Positions 50,635-61,574 of a stretch of 61,574 bases of DNA are shown one piece after another; the first letter of the stretch is position 1, and each line of letters starts with the position of its first letter. Source of the stretch: Ophiosphaerella korrae (lineage: Eukaryota > Ascomycota > Dothideomycetes > Pleosporales > Phaeosphaeriaceae); NCBI GenBank assembly GCA_028456385.1, contig JALNQF010000244.1, forward strand, positions 1-61,574, given 5' to 3'. The position numbers and the translations under genes are program-made. Below the pieces are notes generated by a model. That model was given only the letters and a program-made list of their open reading frames with translations, was not told the origin of the DNA and did no database searches.

Positions 50635-51868
50635 CTAATACTTCTTCTACGTATATATAGCCTTAGATCTATTCTTTAGTACTTTTTTTTTTATTATCTC
50701 TCTCTTTATATAAAACTAGCAAGGCTTAATAGTATTTAGATTAAGTAAATTACTATACTAAAGTAACTTTACTACCTTCTCTTAACTATATATATAGTCT
50801 TATATATAGTAAGTATAAGTAGGTACTTTATTTTCTTAAATTAGAGTTCTAAGATACTTCTTTATACAATCCTTTATAAAAGGAATTAACTTTAGATATA
50901 TAATTATTAACTAGTACTAGTACTAGTTAATTTTAGAGCCTCTTTCTCTTATTAACTTACTACTTTGTTTATTCTACTTCTATATAGGTTTTCTTCTTAG
51001 CTTATTACGTAGACTTAGTCTTTTTATACTTATTTTAAGCTCCTACTTCTCTTTTATTATAGCTTCTAATACTTAGTTTATCTTTTTATTTACTTATATA
51101 GCGTCTTCCTTATCTTATTTTATTTCTAGAGTCTAGTAATAATACAACCCTTTCTTATTATTAGTAAAATAACCTTAGAATATAAATTTAAAGTATCTTT
51201 TCTATTTTTTATAAATATAGCTCTTTATAAAAGCCTTATTAGCTATTCTCTAAATCTTATATCTTTTACGTTAATAAAGAAGTATAATAGCTATCTTATA
51301 AGACTAAACTCTATTCTTCTAGTCTTTAATTGTCTAGTATTTATATTTAAGATACTACTTTAGCGTATCTTTTTTTATTTTCTTTATTAGTCTAGGTTCT
51401 CTTATTAGCTTTATTTTCTTAAACCTATCTTTCTTAAGTACTCTCTATACTATAGTAGCTAATATATCTAAGCTATCTTTACTAAGTTTACTTATAATAT
51501 AAGTATAGTTCTTCTATCTCTTATACTAATTATATTTTATAAGATTAATAACTTTCTTATAAACTTCTTACTATTTAGAAAGTCTTTTAAAGTATAGTAA
51601 GTCTTTAAAGTATTTATCTAAGAGTATAAGAAATATTTAACTAGGATTTAAGCTTTTTTTAATTACTTAAGCGAAAATCTAATTAACTATACGCTTCTTA
51701 ATATTAGTTAACGCTATAATTTTAGAGTTTAATTTCTCTTTAGCCTTATAAGCTATAAATAAGGTACAAGTTATAATATTAAAGATAGGTAGTATAGAAA
51801 ATATTTAATTTAAGGATAAGATAAAAAAAAATAGCTCTTAGAATTTAGTTATAATATAAAAAACCTAT
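50635..51868 (-). pseudogene. Tc1/mariner-type transposase relic, main part
   Basis: The minus-strand text matches the common fungal Tc1/mariner layout. A TIKDWKN-like block near 51,330 precedes a block recalling WSDET that reads QSYKIA (about 51,310-51,285). PTYTYYIQ (PAHxHxxQ in the family) lies near 50,830. NLLNLNTIKP at about 50,750-50,721 stands for the NSPDLNxIEP box holding the second catalytic Asp, which now reads Asn. The intact enzyme cuts and pastes its element at TA sites. The N-terminal DNA-binding part upstream of 51,600 is poorly readable and may be cut by the Gyp-A copy that starts at 51,869. The C-terminus continues beyond Gyp-C at 43,233. TIRs were not found. Confidence 0.7.
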
Positions 51869-52699
51869 TATAGTAAAGTATTATAAAGAAAGAAATAGTA
51901 AAAAGAGAGTAAGTAGTTACTAAGGAAATACAAGTACTAAGAGCTTATAAGAAAGTAAACTATTAAAGAAAAGAGGTAGAAGAGAGCTAATAGGCTCTTA
52001 GGATATAAAATACAATCTATAGGAGTATAAATAATATCTAGAGTTAGTTTAGCTAATAAAGTTTAAGTTCTCTAAAACTAATAAGCTCTTAGGCCCTAGA
52101 TCTATATTAAGTATATAACCTTATAATAAATAGTAACTAATATAAAACTTAAACCTATAACCTTAGCTTTAAAAGTACTAGCTTATATACTATTATATAA
52201 GGTATAAAAATAAGTATAAGAATAGATATAGAAATAGGTATAAGAATAGGTATAAGAAAAGGTATAGGAATAGGTATAAGAATAGGTATAAGAATAGGTA
52301 TAAGAATAGGTATAAGAATAGTTATATATATAAAACTTAAAATAAGCTAACTTATTTTATATAAAAATAGAAACACACTATAAATATATAGAGCCTAAAA
52401 CCTAGGAGGCTATAGGTAGTATAAAAGGCTAGTAGTATAACTAGCTAATTATAAAGACGCTAATAAGAAATATTAGAGAAGCTCCTAATAAGCCCTTAAG
52501 TACTTAATAAATAGCTAGTAAAAGTATAGATAATAAAAATATTAAAATAGGAAAATAACTAGTTAGAAAATAGTAAGGATAGAAAAGGATAATAAGTAGT
52601 ATAGTAAGAAGAAATAGCTTAGTAGTAGTAAGTAGTATACTATAATTATAGACAAATAATATATAAAAAAGAGTAAAGGAAAGAATATTATAAAGTAAT
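51869..52699 (+). mobile_element. Gyp-A copy 2, 5' part only
   Basis: An LTR (51,869-52,128) and leader colinear with 13,607-14,415 in copy 1, ending exactly at the start of the Gyp-C copy 2 LTR. The intact sequence across the break is seen in copy 1 at 14,399-14,425. The remainder probably lies beyond the right window edge. Confidence 0.88.
52205..52325 (+). repeat. 12-bp tandem array (ATAAGAATAGGT)
   Basis: About ten imperfect units in the Gyp-A leader, longer than in copy 1. Confidence 0.85.
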
Positions 52700-53112
52700 T
52701 ATTATAGATATAATAAGAGAAATCGAGATAGAACTAATTAGTCTTAACTTAAGTACTAACAAAGTATAAGATAAGTAGGGTAATAACTTTAATTAGGAAA
52801 TAACCTATAATTAGGATATATAATATAAATAATCTATAGTTATATATAATAAATTAAGTAATCTATAGATCTATACTATAGATTATAAAGAAATATAGGT
52901 ATATAGTTAATAGTAATACCTATTATTAGGATAGTATTAGTAATCTAATATTTAACTAAGAGCGATAATACTTTAATATTACCTATTAGGAATTATTCTA
53001 TTGTTTATAGTTTATTACTAGATTATAACACGTACTTAAGTTATTAACTTCTAATCTACTATACCTCCCCTATAAAGACTTTAGGTAGTTAATAACTTAG
53101 AGCCTTATTACA
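52700..53112 (+). repeat. Gyp-C copy 2 5' LTR
   Basis: 413 bp, slightly shorter than the 448-bp LTRs of copy 1. Starts TATTATAG (RIP-altered TGTTA) and ends TTATTACA. Confidence 0.88.
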
Positions 53113-55669
53113 CCTTACTAATCTAGTTATTAAAGGAAGTAAAGTATAAGTAGTGTATAGTCTAAGCTAATATAATAGTAGAAAGTATACTTAAGAAAAG
53201 AGGTAAAGTACCTCTAAGTAGTTATAAGTTAGATAGAACTAACAAGAGAGTAGTTAAGTTAAACCTAAACAACCTAATTACTAATAAAGAAAGTATATAA
53301 CTATTAATTAATACTTAAACTATATAAAACAAAGAACTATATAACTATATTAAGAAGAATAAAGCTAAGATTAAAGCGTTTATAGTAGGATAGAATTAGA
53401 TAGAATAAATTACTTAGTAACTAGAAATAAGTATAATAAAGAAACTACCTAAGATACCTATACTAGAGAAGTTTAATAGAATAAGAGAAAAACTAAGACT
53501 CTTTTATACTTTAGTATAACTCTAGATAAATATATAAGTATTATACTTTAATATAAATAAAAAGAAAGTTATATATATTAGTATATACTTTAAAGGAAAT
53601 ATAATAAGATAGTTTAAACCTTACTAGATAGATTATAGTATATAAGGTCTAAGAATAAAAAAAATAAAATAATAGCTATCTTTAGAAGTTATAAATACTT
53701 TATAAAATAAATAAAAGTAGTATTTAAAGATATAGATATTACCTAAAAAGCTAAAAAATAACTTAAAAAGTTAAAATAATAAAAGAAAATCTTAAAGTAT
53801 ATATTATAGTTTAAATAACTATTACAAAATATAGAATAAAATAAAATATCTTTAATATTATAATTAAAATAAGGACTAAAGTTAAATATTTAATATAAAT
53901 TAATTTAAATATATAAACTAAGGACACTAGAACCTTTAAAGAGATAAGTAATTTAATTTAATAATAACTTCTAAGAATAAAGAAATAACTAATATAAAGG
54001 ATTACTTATAAGCTATAATAGTATAGACTTTATAATCTTTAATACAAATAAGAATAAAAAAAAAAGAAGAATAAAGACTATATATAGTTTAACTATAGTA
54101 AGAAAGGCTACTATATAAAAGACTATTAGTTAAAAAAGAAAGATATAGTATATTATAAATATAGGAAATTAAAATACTTTATAAAAGACTATAGAAGTAA
54201 GAACCTAAAAAAAGAAATCTAGTTAAAGATAACAAAAGATAAGAATAGAGTACTAAAAGTATAAGCTAAGCTTTAAAAAAAAGTAGTAGTAAATAGAAAG
54301 TTATAGTACGTAATACTTAACTAAACTTTATATTATAATAATAACTACTATATATACTTCTTAAGTAAGTAAAGAGTAAGTTAGTTCTTATAAAAGAGAA
54401 AAGTAGTAGTATTAAAAAAAGAACTTAAGTATAGCTTAAAGAAATAATAGATATAATAGACCTACTAATAGAAGACTTAGAAAGAAAAGAACTCTAGACC
54501 CTATTAATTACTACTAAAAGACTAGTAAGAAATAAAGAAACTACTACAAGCCCCTCTAAAGAACTATAAGAAAGTAAAGTAGTTAATCTAAAAAGTATAA
54601 AGTATACCTAGTTAGATATATATAACTATAATAGCTATAGAATAAATATTATAGAAGAACTTATTATATAATAGAAATTTATTTAGAAATACTTACTAGT
54701 TATAAGTATAGAAAAAGTATATAAAGACTAGAAAATATATAATCTTAAAGTAATAAAGTTTATAATATTTTAATAATAGATAAAGTAATATACTATTATA
54801 GTAAGAAGAATACCTATATAGAGAAAGTAGTAGTATCTTATAAAAAAATTAAGATAAATTAATAAAGCCTATATACTAAGTATACTCGTAGTATACTACG
54901 TCCTAGTAAAAAAGAGATAGAGTAATAATAAATACTAGAAAAGAGAAAATAAAAGAATAAATCTAGAATATTATATATACTTTAAAGTATTATAAGTATT
55001 ATACTTAAATATAAATTAACTTATATATAGTAAACTTAAAGTAAAAAACTATATATAGCTAGTATAAAAAAAAGGCTATAATTATATAAAAGTAATTTAA
55101 GCTATAGATATTAAAGGCTAAGAAGTAATAAAAATACTTAGTAAAGGAAGTATAGCTATAAGACCTAGAAAAAAGCTATCTAGAAAATATAAACTAAGAA
55201 AACTATAGTATAAGTATACTAATAATAAATACCTAAAATATAAAGAATTAAAAGAATAAGTAAAGCTATAGCCTTAATATAGTAAAGAATTTATAAAATA
55301 GCTTAAGTAAGAATAGCTAGAAAGTATAATAAGCCTTTATATTATAAAAATAGGTACCTTTAAAAAAAAGATATAAGTTATAATATATAGTAGAGCTATA
55401 AAGAACTTAATATTAAAGAAGTTTATAAATAAATAAAAATACACTATACTATAAAGAAATATCTTTAATAACTAAGTATAATTAAAAGAATACTATTCTA
55501 AGAACTAGTTAAGTTTAAAATAGAACTCTTTATATTATTAATAAAAAAGTTAAAGATAAAAATATAGTTATAGATATAATAATAATTAATAATATATAAG
55601 ATATAATCCTAGAAATACTATAGTTATAGAGAGCAAATCTAAGAATTAATAAGAGAATAAGAAATATTA

Positions 55670-57532
55670 ATATACTCTATAAGTTCGCTACGTATATAGG
55701 TTTACTACGTACTTTTACTAAGTCCTTACTAAAGCTACTATATTTTAGTATAAAATAGCCTACTTTAGCCTTATATAGTCTAAAGTAAGCTATAATATTA
55801 TTTTAAGTCTACTTCTACTATATATTTATAAGTACATATATTATACCTAGTCTTTTTATATACTATATAGTATTATTAAAATAGTTTACTAACTTTAGCG
55901 CGTACTACTTTCTTTAACTTCTTCTTATTACTACGCGCGCTAAACTCCTTAAGAGTATCTAAGCGCGCCTTATCTATAATTATTAAAGTCTCTTCTACCT
56001 AAACCTACTTTCTTTTATATAACTTTTGTTACGTTATAGCTTTATTTACTACTTTAAGCTTAGCTATTTTTTATTATACTAATACTAGCTTATATACTAT
56101 AATAGCTACTTCCTTTAAGACTTTTTTAAAGGCTTCTACTATAGATATTAGTAAGCTATCTAGATACTTCTAAATCTTTACCTTTATAAGCGTTAATTAT
56201 TACCTTAATTTAAAGGTAGTACTTAGTATTTAGGACTACTAAGGCTATTTATTAGGTAAAGGTCGTAAAGGAGTACGTAGCTTAATATTAAGCGTTAATA
56301 TAACTTGTTCTAGGTTAAATAGGGCTAATCTAGCGCCTTAAAACCCTCTTTAGATATTCTTAGATATAATTACTACCTTATAGGCGTACTTAAAGCTTAG
56401 TAAGAACTTAAGTTTTATAATATAGCTAATCTAGCTATATATAAGTAATTTAACTTAATATCTATACGCTTTCTTTAAAGAAGTAAAATAGCCTATATTT
56501 AGTAGCTATAAAAGGTATAATAAGTATAGAGGTATATAAAAAGTAATAATCTTATTATCTATATAGTATTTTTTAAATTCTACTAAGATATAGCTTTTAT
56601 AGCTATCTAGAATAAGTAGATATACTATTCTAATAATACGCAAATTTATATAAGTATTAAAGTACATTAACTATATAAAGCTAAGTATATTAGTTATTTA
56701 GCTATTATTAGAGACCTTAATAATTTAGTCTTAAGGTAAATTACTATCTTTATACTAGCTTAAGAAGTAGTAATACGCCTTAAGGATAAAGAAAGCTAAA
56801 ATAGCTTACTTAAGCGTATTAATCTCTATAATAGCTATTACTTACTCTTAATTACTAAGCTAAATTACTTTTAGCTTTAAACATCTCTCTAAAGCTATAA
56901 TAACTATATTAGAATTAATCTAGCTTATTATAAAGCTTATCTTATTAAAGTTCTATATATTATTATCTAGGATACTATACTTAGCTTTAGTATTACCTAC
57001 TATCTTAAACTAAGCTTATATATTATTAAGATCTTTATAAAAGGCTCTCTTATAGTTATACTTATAGTTAAACCTTTATTTTAAGGTTAGAGTAGTACTT
57101 AATATATATACTAGACTAGTTTAAGCTAACTTAGCCTAAACTACGCTTAGCGCGTAAAGAATTAGCTATATTAGCTACTTCTATAAGCTTAGAGAGAAAT
57201 CTATATTTAATAAAGTTTATAATATACTTAGTAATAATATTTTCTTTAAGCTTAGTTAAAATTATTATTATAGGCTAGTAATCTACTTATAAAGGTTATC
57301 TAGTATATTAGTTATATAGTATTACTTTAGTAATATTATAGATAGCTATAGTATATTATATAGAGAGATTTTAGTCTTATTAGAAAGCTTAAAGTGTAAG
57401 CTATATCTAATATTTACTAAAATACTATAAGTAATATTATTATTATAATATTAAGGTAAAGTAAGTATTTTAGTAAAGGATTAGTAAAAGTGCGTAGTAA
57501 ACCTAAATATATAGTAAAGCTATAGAATATAT
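55670..57532 (-). mobile_element. Fot1/pogo-type DNA transposon, 1.86 kb, with TA duplication
   Basis: Terminal inverted repeats of about 50 bp: ATATACTCTATAAG and GGTTTACTACGTACTTTTA on the left match the complement of the right end. TA is duplicated at 55,668-55,669 and 57,533-57,534. The empty site is known from the colinear Gyp-B sequence (about 35,285). On the minus strand, a DDE block reads LLILDSYKSY at about 56,620-56,590, with catalytic Asp kept, followed by EF and NKII-like text, typical of the Fot1/pogo transposase (LILDxHxSH..EF in the family). Length fits a full-size Fot1-type element. RIP stops make it inactive. Confidence 0.88.
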
Positions 57533-58062
57533 TAGCTACTATAGAAAAGATATATTAAGAGCTAATATAATTATAAATAAAAAAGAATTCCTAAATATAA
57601 TTATAAGAAATAGGAAAAGTAACTTATAGAACCTAAACGCTATCTTTTAGAATATTAACTATAGGACTTAGTAATAGAGTTAAAAGAAAGAAAAAATATA
57701 GGTTAAAGCTTATTCTATTAAAAAACTAAAATAGAATTAAAGATTAAATAAGTATTTATTAAAAACGTAATAAAAAAAAGATAAATATAAAATTCTTAAT
57801 ATTTAGTAGTATATAGACTTACGTTTATAGATAATAAAAAAACTAATAATAAGAGACTTTATATAGATATTAGAAAAATAAATATAATTATAAATAAAAA
57901 CTAGTACTCTTTACTACGTATAGATATTATATAAGATAAGCTATAAAGAGTAAAGATCTTTATTAAGCTAGATATTTAGAATATAGTATAAACTATTTAA
58001 ATATATAGTTATACTATTTAAATTAATAAATATACTAGTAGAGTTTTAATAGAGAATAAATA

Positions 58063-59158
58063 ACGTAGTTTATAAGTAAGTAGCTAGCTTTACTAACTTT
58101 ATATACTTCTCTAAGTATATAACTTAATAATATAGTAGAGTAGAGTATATATATTAATATATTAAATTAAGTAGTACTTACTATATTACTTTTATATAAA
58201 TATAAGTTATACCTAGTCTTTCTATACTTCTTATAGTATACGCGAGTATAGTAACTTAAGCTTAAATACTACTTACTTACGCTATTTACAATTAATTTAG
58301 TAATTAGCGTCTAGTTAAGTAATTAAATCCTCTCCCTATCTTTTTATTAAGACTCTTTTCTTTTAAATCTACTTTATTTTTTATAATTTATACTTACTAG
58401 CTACTTTATTAGCTCTTGTAAGACTAGAGATCTAATTATATATTTACTTAGCTTCTAGTATTATTATATAAGCTCTATTTTTAAGTTAATTAATTACGTT
58501 AATAATTAATACTAGTAATAAGCTCTTATACTAGTGTACGCGCTTACGTATATTACTTAGTGTATAAGCTACCTAGAGAGCCTCTAGTAAAGCTAGAGTA
58601 GCTAGAGTAGCTAGAGTAAGCGTATATAGCTCTTATATACTATACTAGCTTAAACTAGTTACTTATAGTAGTTAGGTCTTAATATTAAGCTCTTTACTTA
58701 TTATATAAGTAATTAAAATATATTATAAAACTATCTATACGCTTTATAAAGTTATATACTTAGTAGATACTAGTAAGTTTACTTCTATACTAAGTAAGTA
58801 GTTTATTAGCTATCTTATATATAGTAGCTAGAGATAGGGTAAAACTATAAGAATCTAGATTAAGAATATAGTTAACTATTACTTCTTCTTCTAGCTAGCT
58901 AAGCTTCCTAAAGTTAGGCTAGTAATTACGTTAGGTAGGTATACTAGCGCGTTAGTAGCGTACTATTATTTAGGCTACTTAGAATATTAAAGTAGTAAAG
59001 CTAGTACTTAAAAAAAAAAATTTTTAATAGAAAAGATTATTAGCTAAATATCTAACTCTTTTAAGAGTAATTAAGAGTTGTTATATAGAGCTATTATATA
59101 TTAAGATAAGATAGATATATTAAGTTAGTAGGGTTAGCTACTTACTTATAAACTACGT
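58063..59158 (-). mobile_element. Shortened Fot1/pogo-type element, 1.1 kb
   Basis: Terminal inverted repeats of about 38 bp start ACGTAGTTTATAAGTAAGTA at the left and, complemented, at the right. TA is duplicated at 58,061-58,062 and 59,159-59,160; the empty site is seen in Gyp-B near 35,860. On the minus strand at about 58,900-58,790 the text fits the N-terminal DNA-binding start of Fot1-type transposases (YILNLDS...LA..YKIANKLL). No DDE block is visible, so this is an internally deleted, non-autonomous derivative. Its ends differ from those of the 1.86-kb element, so it belongs to another subfamily. Confidence 0.82.
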
Positions 59159-59841
59159 TATAGTTCTAAGAAAATACTTAGACGTATTTATATTTATATA
59201 CTTAGATAATATCTTTATATTCTTAGAATTAGAAAAAGAATATATATAATATATATACAAAGTACTAGAGAGACTAGTAGAAAACTAACTATTTCTTAAG
59301 ATAAGAAAGTATAAATTCTATATAAAGAAAATAGATTTCCTAGAGTTTATTATAGAACTAGAGAGTATATAGATTAACTTAAGTAAGATAAAAGTAATCT
59401 AAGAATAGCTAATACTAAAAAACGTCTAAGAAGTATAATAGTTTTATAAGCTAGTAAACTTTTATAGAAAGTTAATAGTAAGATAGTCTAAGTATATAAA
59501 GCTATTAACTAAACCTATAAAAAAAGATACGCTATTTAAATAGATATAAGAATAGGAGAAAGTATTTTAGATAATTAAAGAGAGATTTACTAAAAACCTA
59601 GTTATTAGAATATATAACCTAGACTTACTAGTAATAGTAAAAATAGATATATAAAACTTAGTCTATAGAATAGTACTAATATAAGAGGACTAGAATATAA
59701 AGTAAAAATATTTAGTTAAGTACTTCTCTAAGAAAATAAAGCTAGTAGAGTATTATAATACTAAGTAGTAAGTAAGCCGTTATATTGTACGCGATTAGGC
59801 TAGGCAATATAGTATTGTAGAATATATAACTATTTAGTAGT

Positions 59842-59940
59842 AAACGCTCTAGAGTAAACGCTCTAGAGTAAACGCTTTAGAATAAGCGCTCTAGAGTAAA
59901 CGCTCTAGAGTAAGCGCTTAGGAATAAACGCTAAATAGTA
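59842..59940. repeat. 14-bp minisatellite
   Basis: About seven units of CTAGAGTAAACGCT with small variations (AAACGCT or AAGCGCT). It lies in the presumed LTR or leader of Gyp-E. Confidence 0.9.
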
Positions 59941-60249
59941 AGTATATAGGAACGTTAATAGACCTTTATAGACTATTATATTTAATTACTTCTTTACTTC
60001 TTATCCTAATAGAGTATTATAACTAATACTTTAATTAGATTCTTATCTACCTATTAATACTTATATACCTTGTAATACTCTAATAAGAGCTAACTATTAA
60101 TTAAGTTAAGTAACTAACTTATTTATTAACCTCGCCTATCTTATAGAAGCCTACTTACCCTTATTACCTTTACTTAGTTCTAAGGTCTTAATATATTAAA
60201 CACTCTTAAGGTAAGTAATACGTTAATAAATATAGATAACTAGCGTGTA

Positions 60250-61050
60250 GGAGTAACTTATACTACTACTTCTAAGGTTACTAAGCTAGACCTCTACTAT
60301 AGAGAATAGAATAAGCTTAAGCTATAGATCCTACAACTTAATCTCTTCTTTAAGGTAGACTAAGTTTAGGATAAAGATAGAGCTATACTTATATTATCTT
60401 ATATAAGGAGTAAGGTAGAGAAATAGGTTATACTATACCTTAAGAAATACCTTAATAATAACAATAGTAACTATAACAAGATATTTAAAGAATAGATTAA
60501 GTTTAAAGACAAAGTACAATAAGCCTTTCTACTAGCAAATAAGATAGTAGTAGTAGAGCGCGTAATATAATAGCTATAATAAAACAAGGTAGTAGTAGAC
60601 TACACTAACAAGTTCTAAAGCTACGCGATATAAATAGAATAGAATAATAAGTTATTAATAAGGATATTTTAATAGAAACTTAAAAGTAATATTTAAGGCG
60701 AGCTAATACGTAGTAGAGCTGCGATTAAGATATTAGAGGACCTAATAGAAGAAGTAATACAAGTTAACAACTATATATACAAACATATAGTAGAAGCTAA
60801 GAATACAAGAGTACTACGTATAGAGTATAAGAAGTACTAACCTAAGTATAAGTAGTAACGTAAACACAAGAAGAACTAAGTTTAGGGTAGCTATAGATAC
60901 TTTAAGCTAAACGAGATATACGTTAATAATATAAACCTAGGAAAACAAGAATACTATTACTACAAGAACTCTAAGGGAGTAGAAAGCTAAAAATACTATA
61001 AGTATAGCAAAACAAGGTACCTAGCAAAGAATTACTAAGTAAAGAATAAG
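60250..61050 (+). pseudogene. Gyp-E gag relic with zinc knuckle
   Basis: The plus-strand text follows gypsy gag proteins: a region recalling the YFxEDxxKI...SYLRG pattern (RAILILSYIRS near 60,380-60,410), helical text with few stops to about 60,800, then a CCHC knuckle at 60,994-61,035 in which all four ligands read Tyr (YYKYSKTRYLAKNY). It would package element RNA. Stops are nearly all TAA/TAG at expected Gln/Trp. Sequence to 61,574 continues without recognised domains, probably the start of pol. Confidence 0.75.
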
Positions 61051-61574
61051 ATTATATAATAAATTAATATACTTAAGTAGTAAAATAAAGATAGAGAAGA
61101 AGAATAGGACGTAATCCCTAGAAGAAGCTAGGAGAAGAGAGATTACAAGACTATAAGCCTCTAGTAGCAAGATATAAGTAAAAGATACAACTACTATAAG
61201 ATTACTATATAACTAATAAACCTTATAATAAATAATAAGGTAGAAGCTATAAAGATACTACTAAAAATATAAAGCTACGTAAGAAGGTATTAGCTAAAGT
61301 AAAAACAAGCTAAGATAGATACTTTAGAATACCTTTAGCTATATTAAAGAAGGGTAGAGTATAGGCGCAAGATAATATTATATCTAGGAAGACGAGTATA
61401 TATAGCCTAAAACAAGAATAAGAAAGAAAACTAAGAGCCTAAGACTTCTAAATACAAAATAGTACCTAGAATATTAAAGCTAAAGTAAGAGAACGCTAAA
61501 GTATAAGATAGATTTATAAAAGAAATCTAGAGACTAGTAGATAGCTACTACTTAGTAAAAGAATAGTAAGATAA

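Larger units (their letters stand above)
52700..59758 (+). mobile_element. Gyp-C copy 2, truncated and multiply interrupted
   Basis: The 5' LTR at 52,700-53,112 matches the Gyp-C LTR. Internal sequence is colinear with Gyp-B and Gyp-C through gag, protease, RT and part of RNase H. It then stops at about 59,758, where Gyp-E begins. Two TIR transposons are inserted in it (55,670-57,532 and 58,063-59,158). The left flank GTAAT (52,695-52,699) would be the target duplication; its partner would be outside the window. Confidence 0.88.
53200..59758 (+). pseudogene. Gyp-C copy 2 gag-pol relic
   Basis: Zinc knuckles at about 54,085-54,200, with Cys/His as Tyr. Protease motif near 55,390 (YSRAIKNLI for DSGATxNFI). 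RT resumes at about 57,690 after the first insertion, breaks again at 58,062 and continues from 59,161, with active site Tyr-Leu-Asp-Asn near 59,199. RNase H text ends at about 59,758. Integrase and chromodomain are absent from the window. This copy is more heavily mutated than copy 1: residual CpA is rare. Confidence 0.82.
59759..61574 (+). mobile_element. Gyp-E, 5' part of another gypsy-type element
   Basis: Unrelated sequence begins where Gyp-C copy 2 stops. 59,759-60,240 holds a minisatellite and probably the LTR and leader; no second LTR is available to define the ends. Gag follows and the element runs off the window. RIP is lighter, especially for CpA on the plus strand. Confidence 0.65.

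Noticed and set aside
1..61574. AT-rich mitochondrial or bacterial DNA
   Set aside because: Nested LTR retroelements with target duplications, RIP-type CpA loss and a eukaryotic protein kinase point to nuclear fungal DNA.

Overview
The window looks like a filamentous ascomycete (Pezizomycotina) chromosome. About 59 of the 61.6 kb is extremely TA-rich. CpA and TpG are almost missing, while CpG, CpT and CpC remain, and retroelement reading frames are full of TAA/TAG where Gln (CAA/CAG) or Trp (TGG) is expected. This is the signature of repeat-induced point mutation (RIP, C-to-T at CpA on both strands). Only about 2.2 kb (roughly 40,880-43,070) has normal base composition, and it holds the one recognisable host-type gene, a Ser/Thr protein kinase on the minus strand. 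I see no tRNA, rRNA or CRISPR. Everything else is decayed mobile DNA, named here Copia-A/B, Gyp-A to Gyp-E, a Tc1/mariner relic and two Fot1/pogo-type elements.

Layout. 1-6,400: Copia-A on the minus strand, running off the left edge. 7,800-13,100: Gyp-D, a minus-strand chromovirus (Ty3/gypsy with chromodomain) carrying a solo LTR with a perfect target duplication inside its reverse transcriptase. 13,607-24,698: Gyp-A, an 11-kb plus-strand Ty3/gypsy element with two LTRs. 24,703-27,556: the 3' part of a second Copia-A, plus strand. 27,557-40,870: Copia-B relics in inverted orientation around another copia fragment, split by Gyp-B (32,288-39,808), a complete plus-strand chromovirus with perfect 5-bp target duplications and an internal inverted solo LTR.

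40,880-43,070: the GC-balanced island with the kinase. Its N-terminal region appears to lie in a different frame, separated by one base in a homopolymer run, so the gene may be broken. 43,070-51,868: a minus-strand Tc1/mariner transposase relic split by Gyp-C (43,234-50,629), a complete minus-strand chromovirus with perfect target duplications and a nested solo Gyp-A LTR. 51,869-61,574: a nest in which a second Gyp-A copy is interrupted by a second Gyp-C copy, which is itself interrupted by a 1.86-kb Fot1-type transposon, a 1.1-kb shortened relative and finally Gyp-E, which runs off the right edge.

The genes do not work together as a pathway. The window records waves of transposition followed by RIP inactivation, with one non-repetitive kinase locus left between blocks. 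Element boundaries supported by LTR ends and target duplications are accurate to the base; other boundaries are approximate. Family assignments come from reading degraded translations by eye and treating stops as former Gln/Trp.
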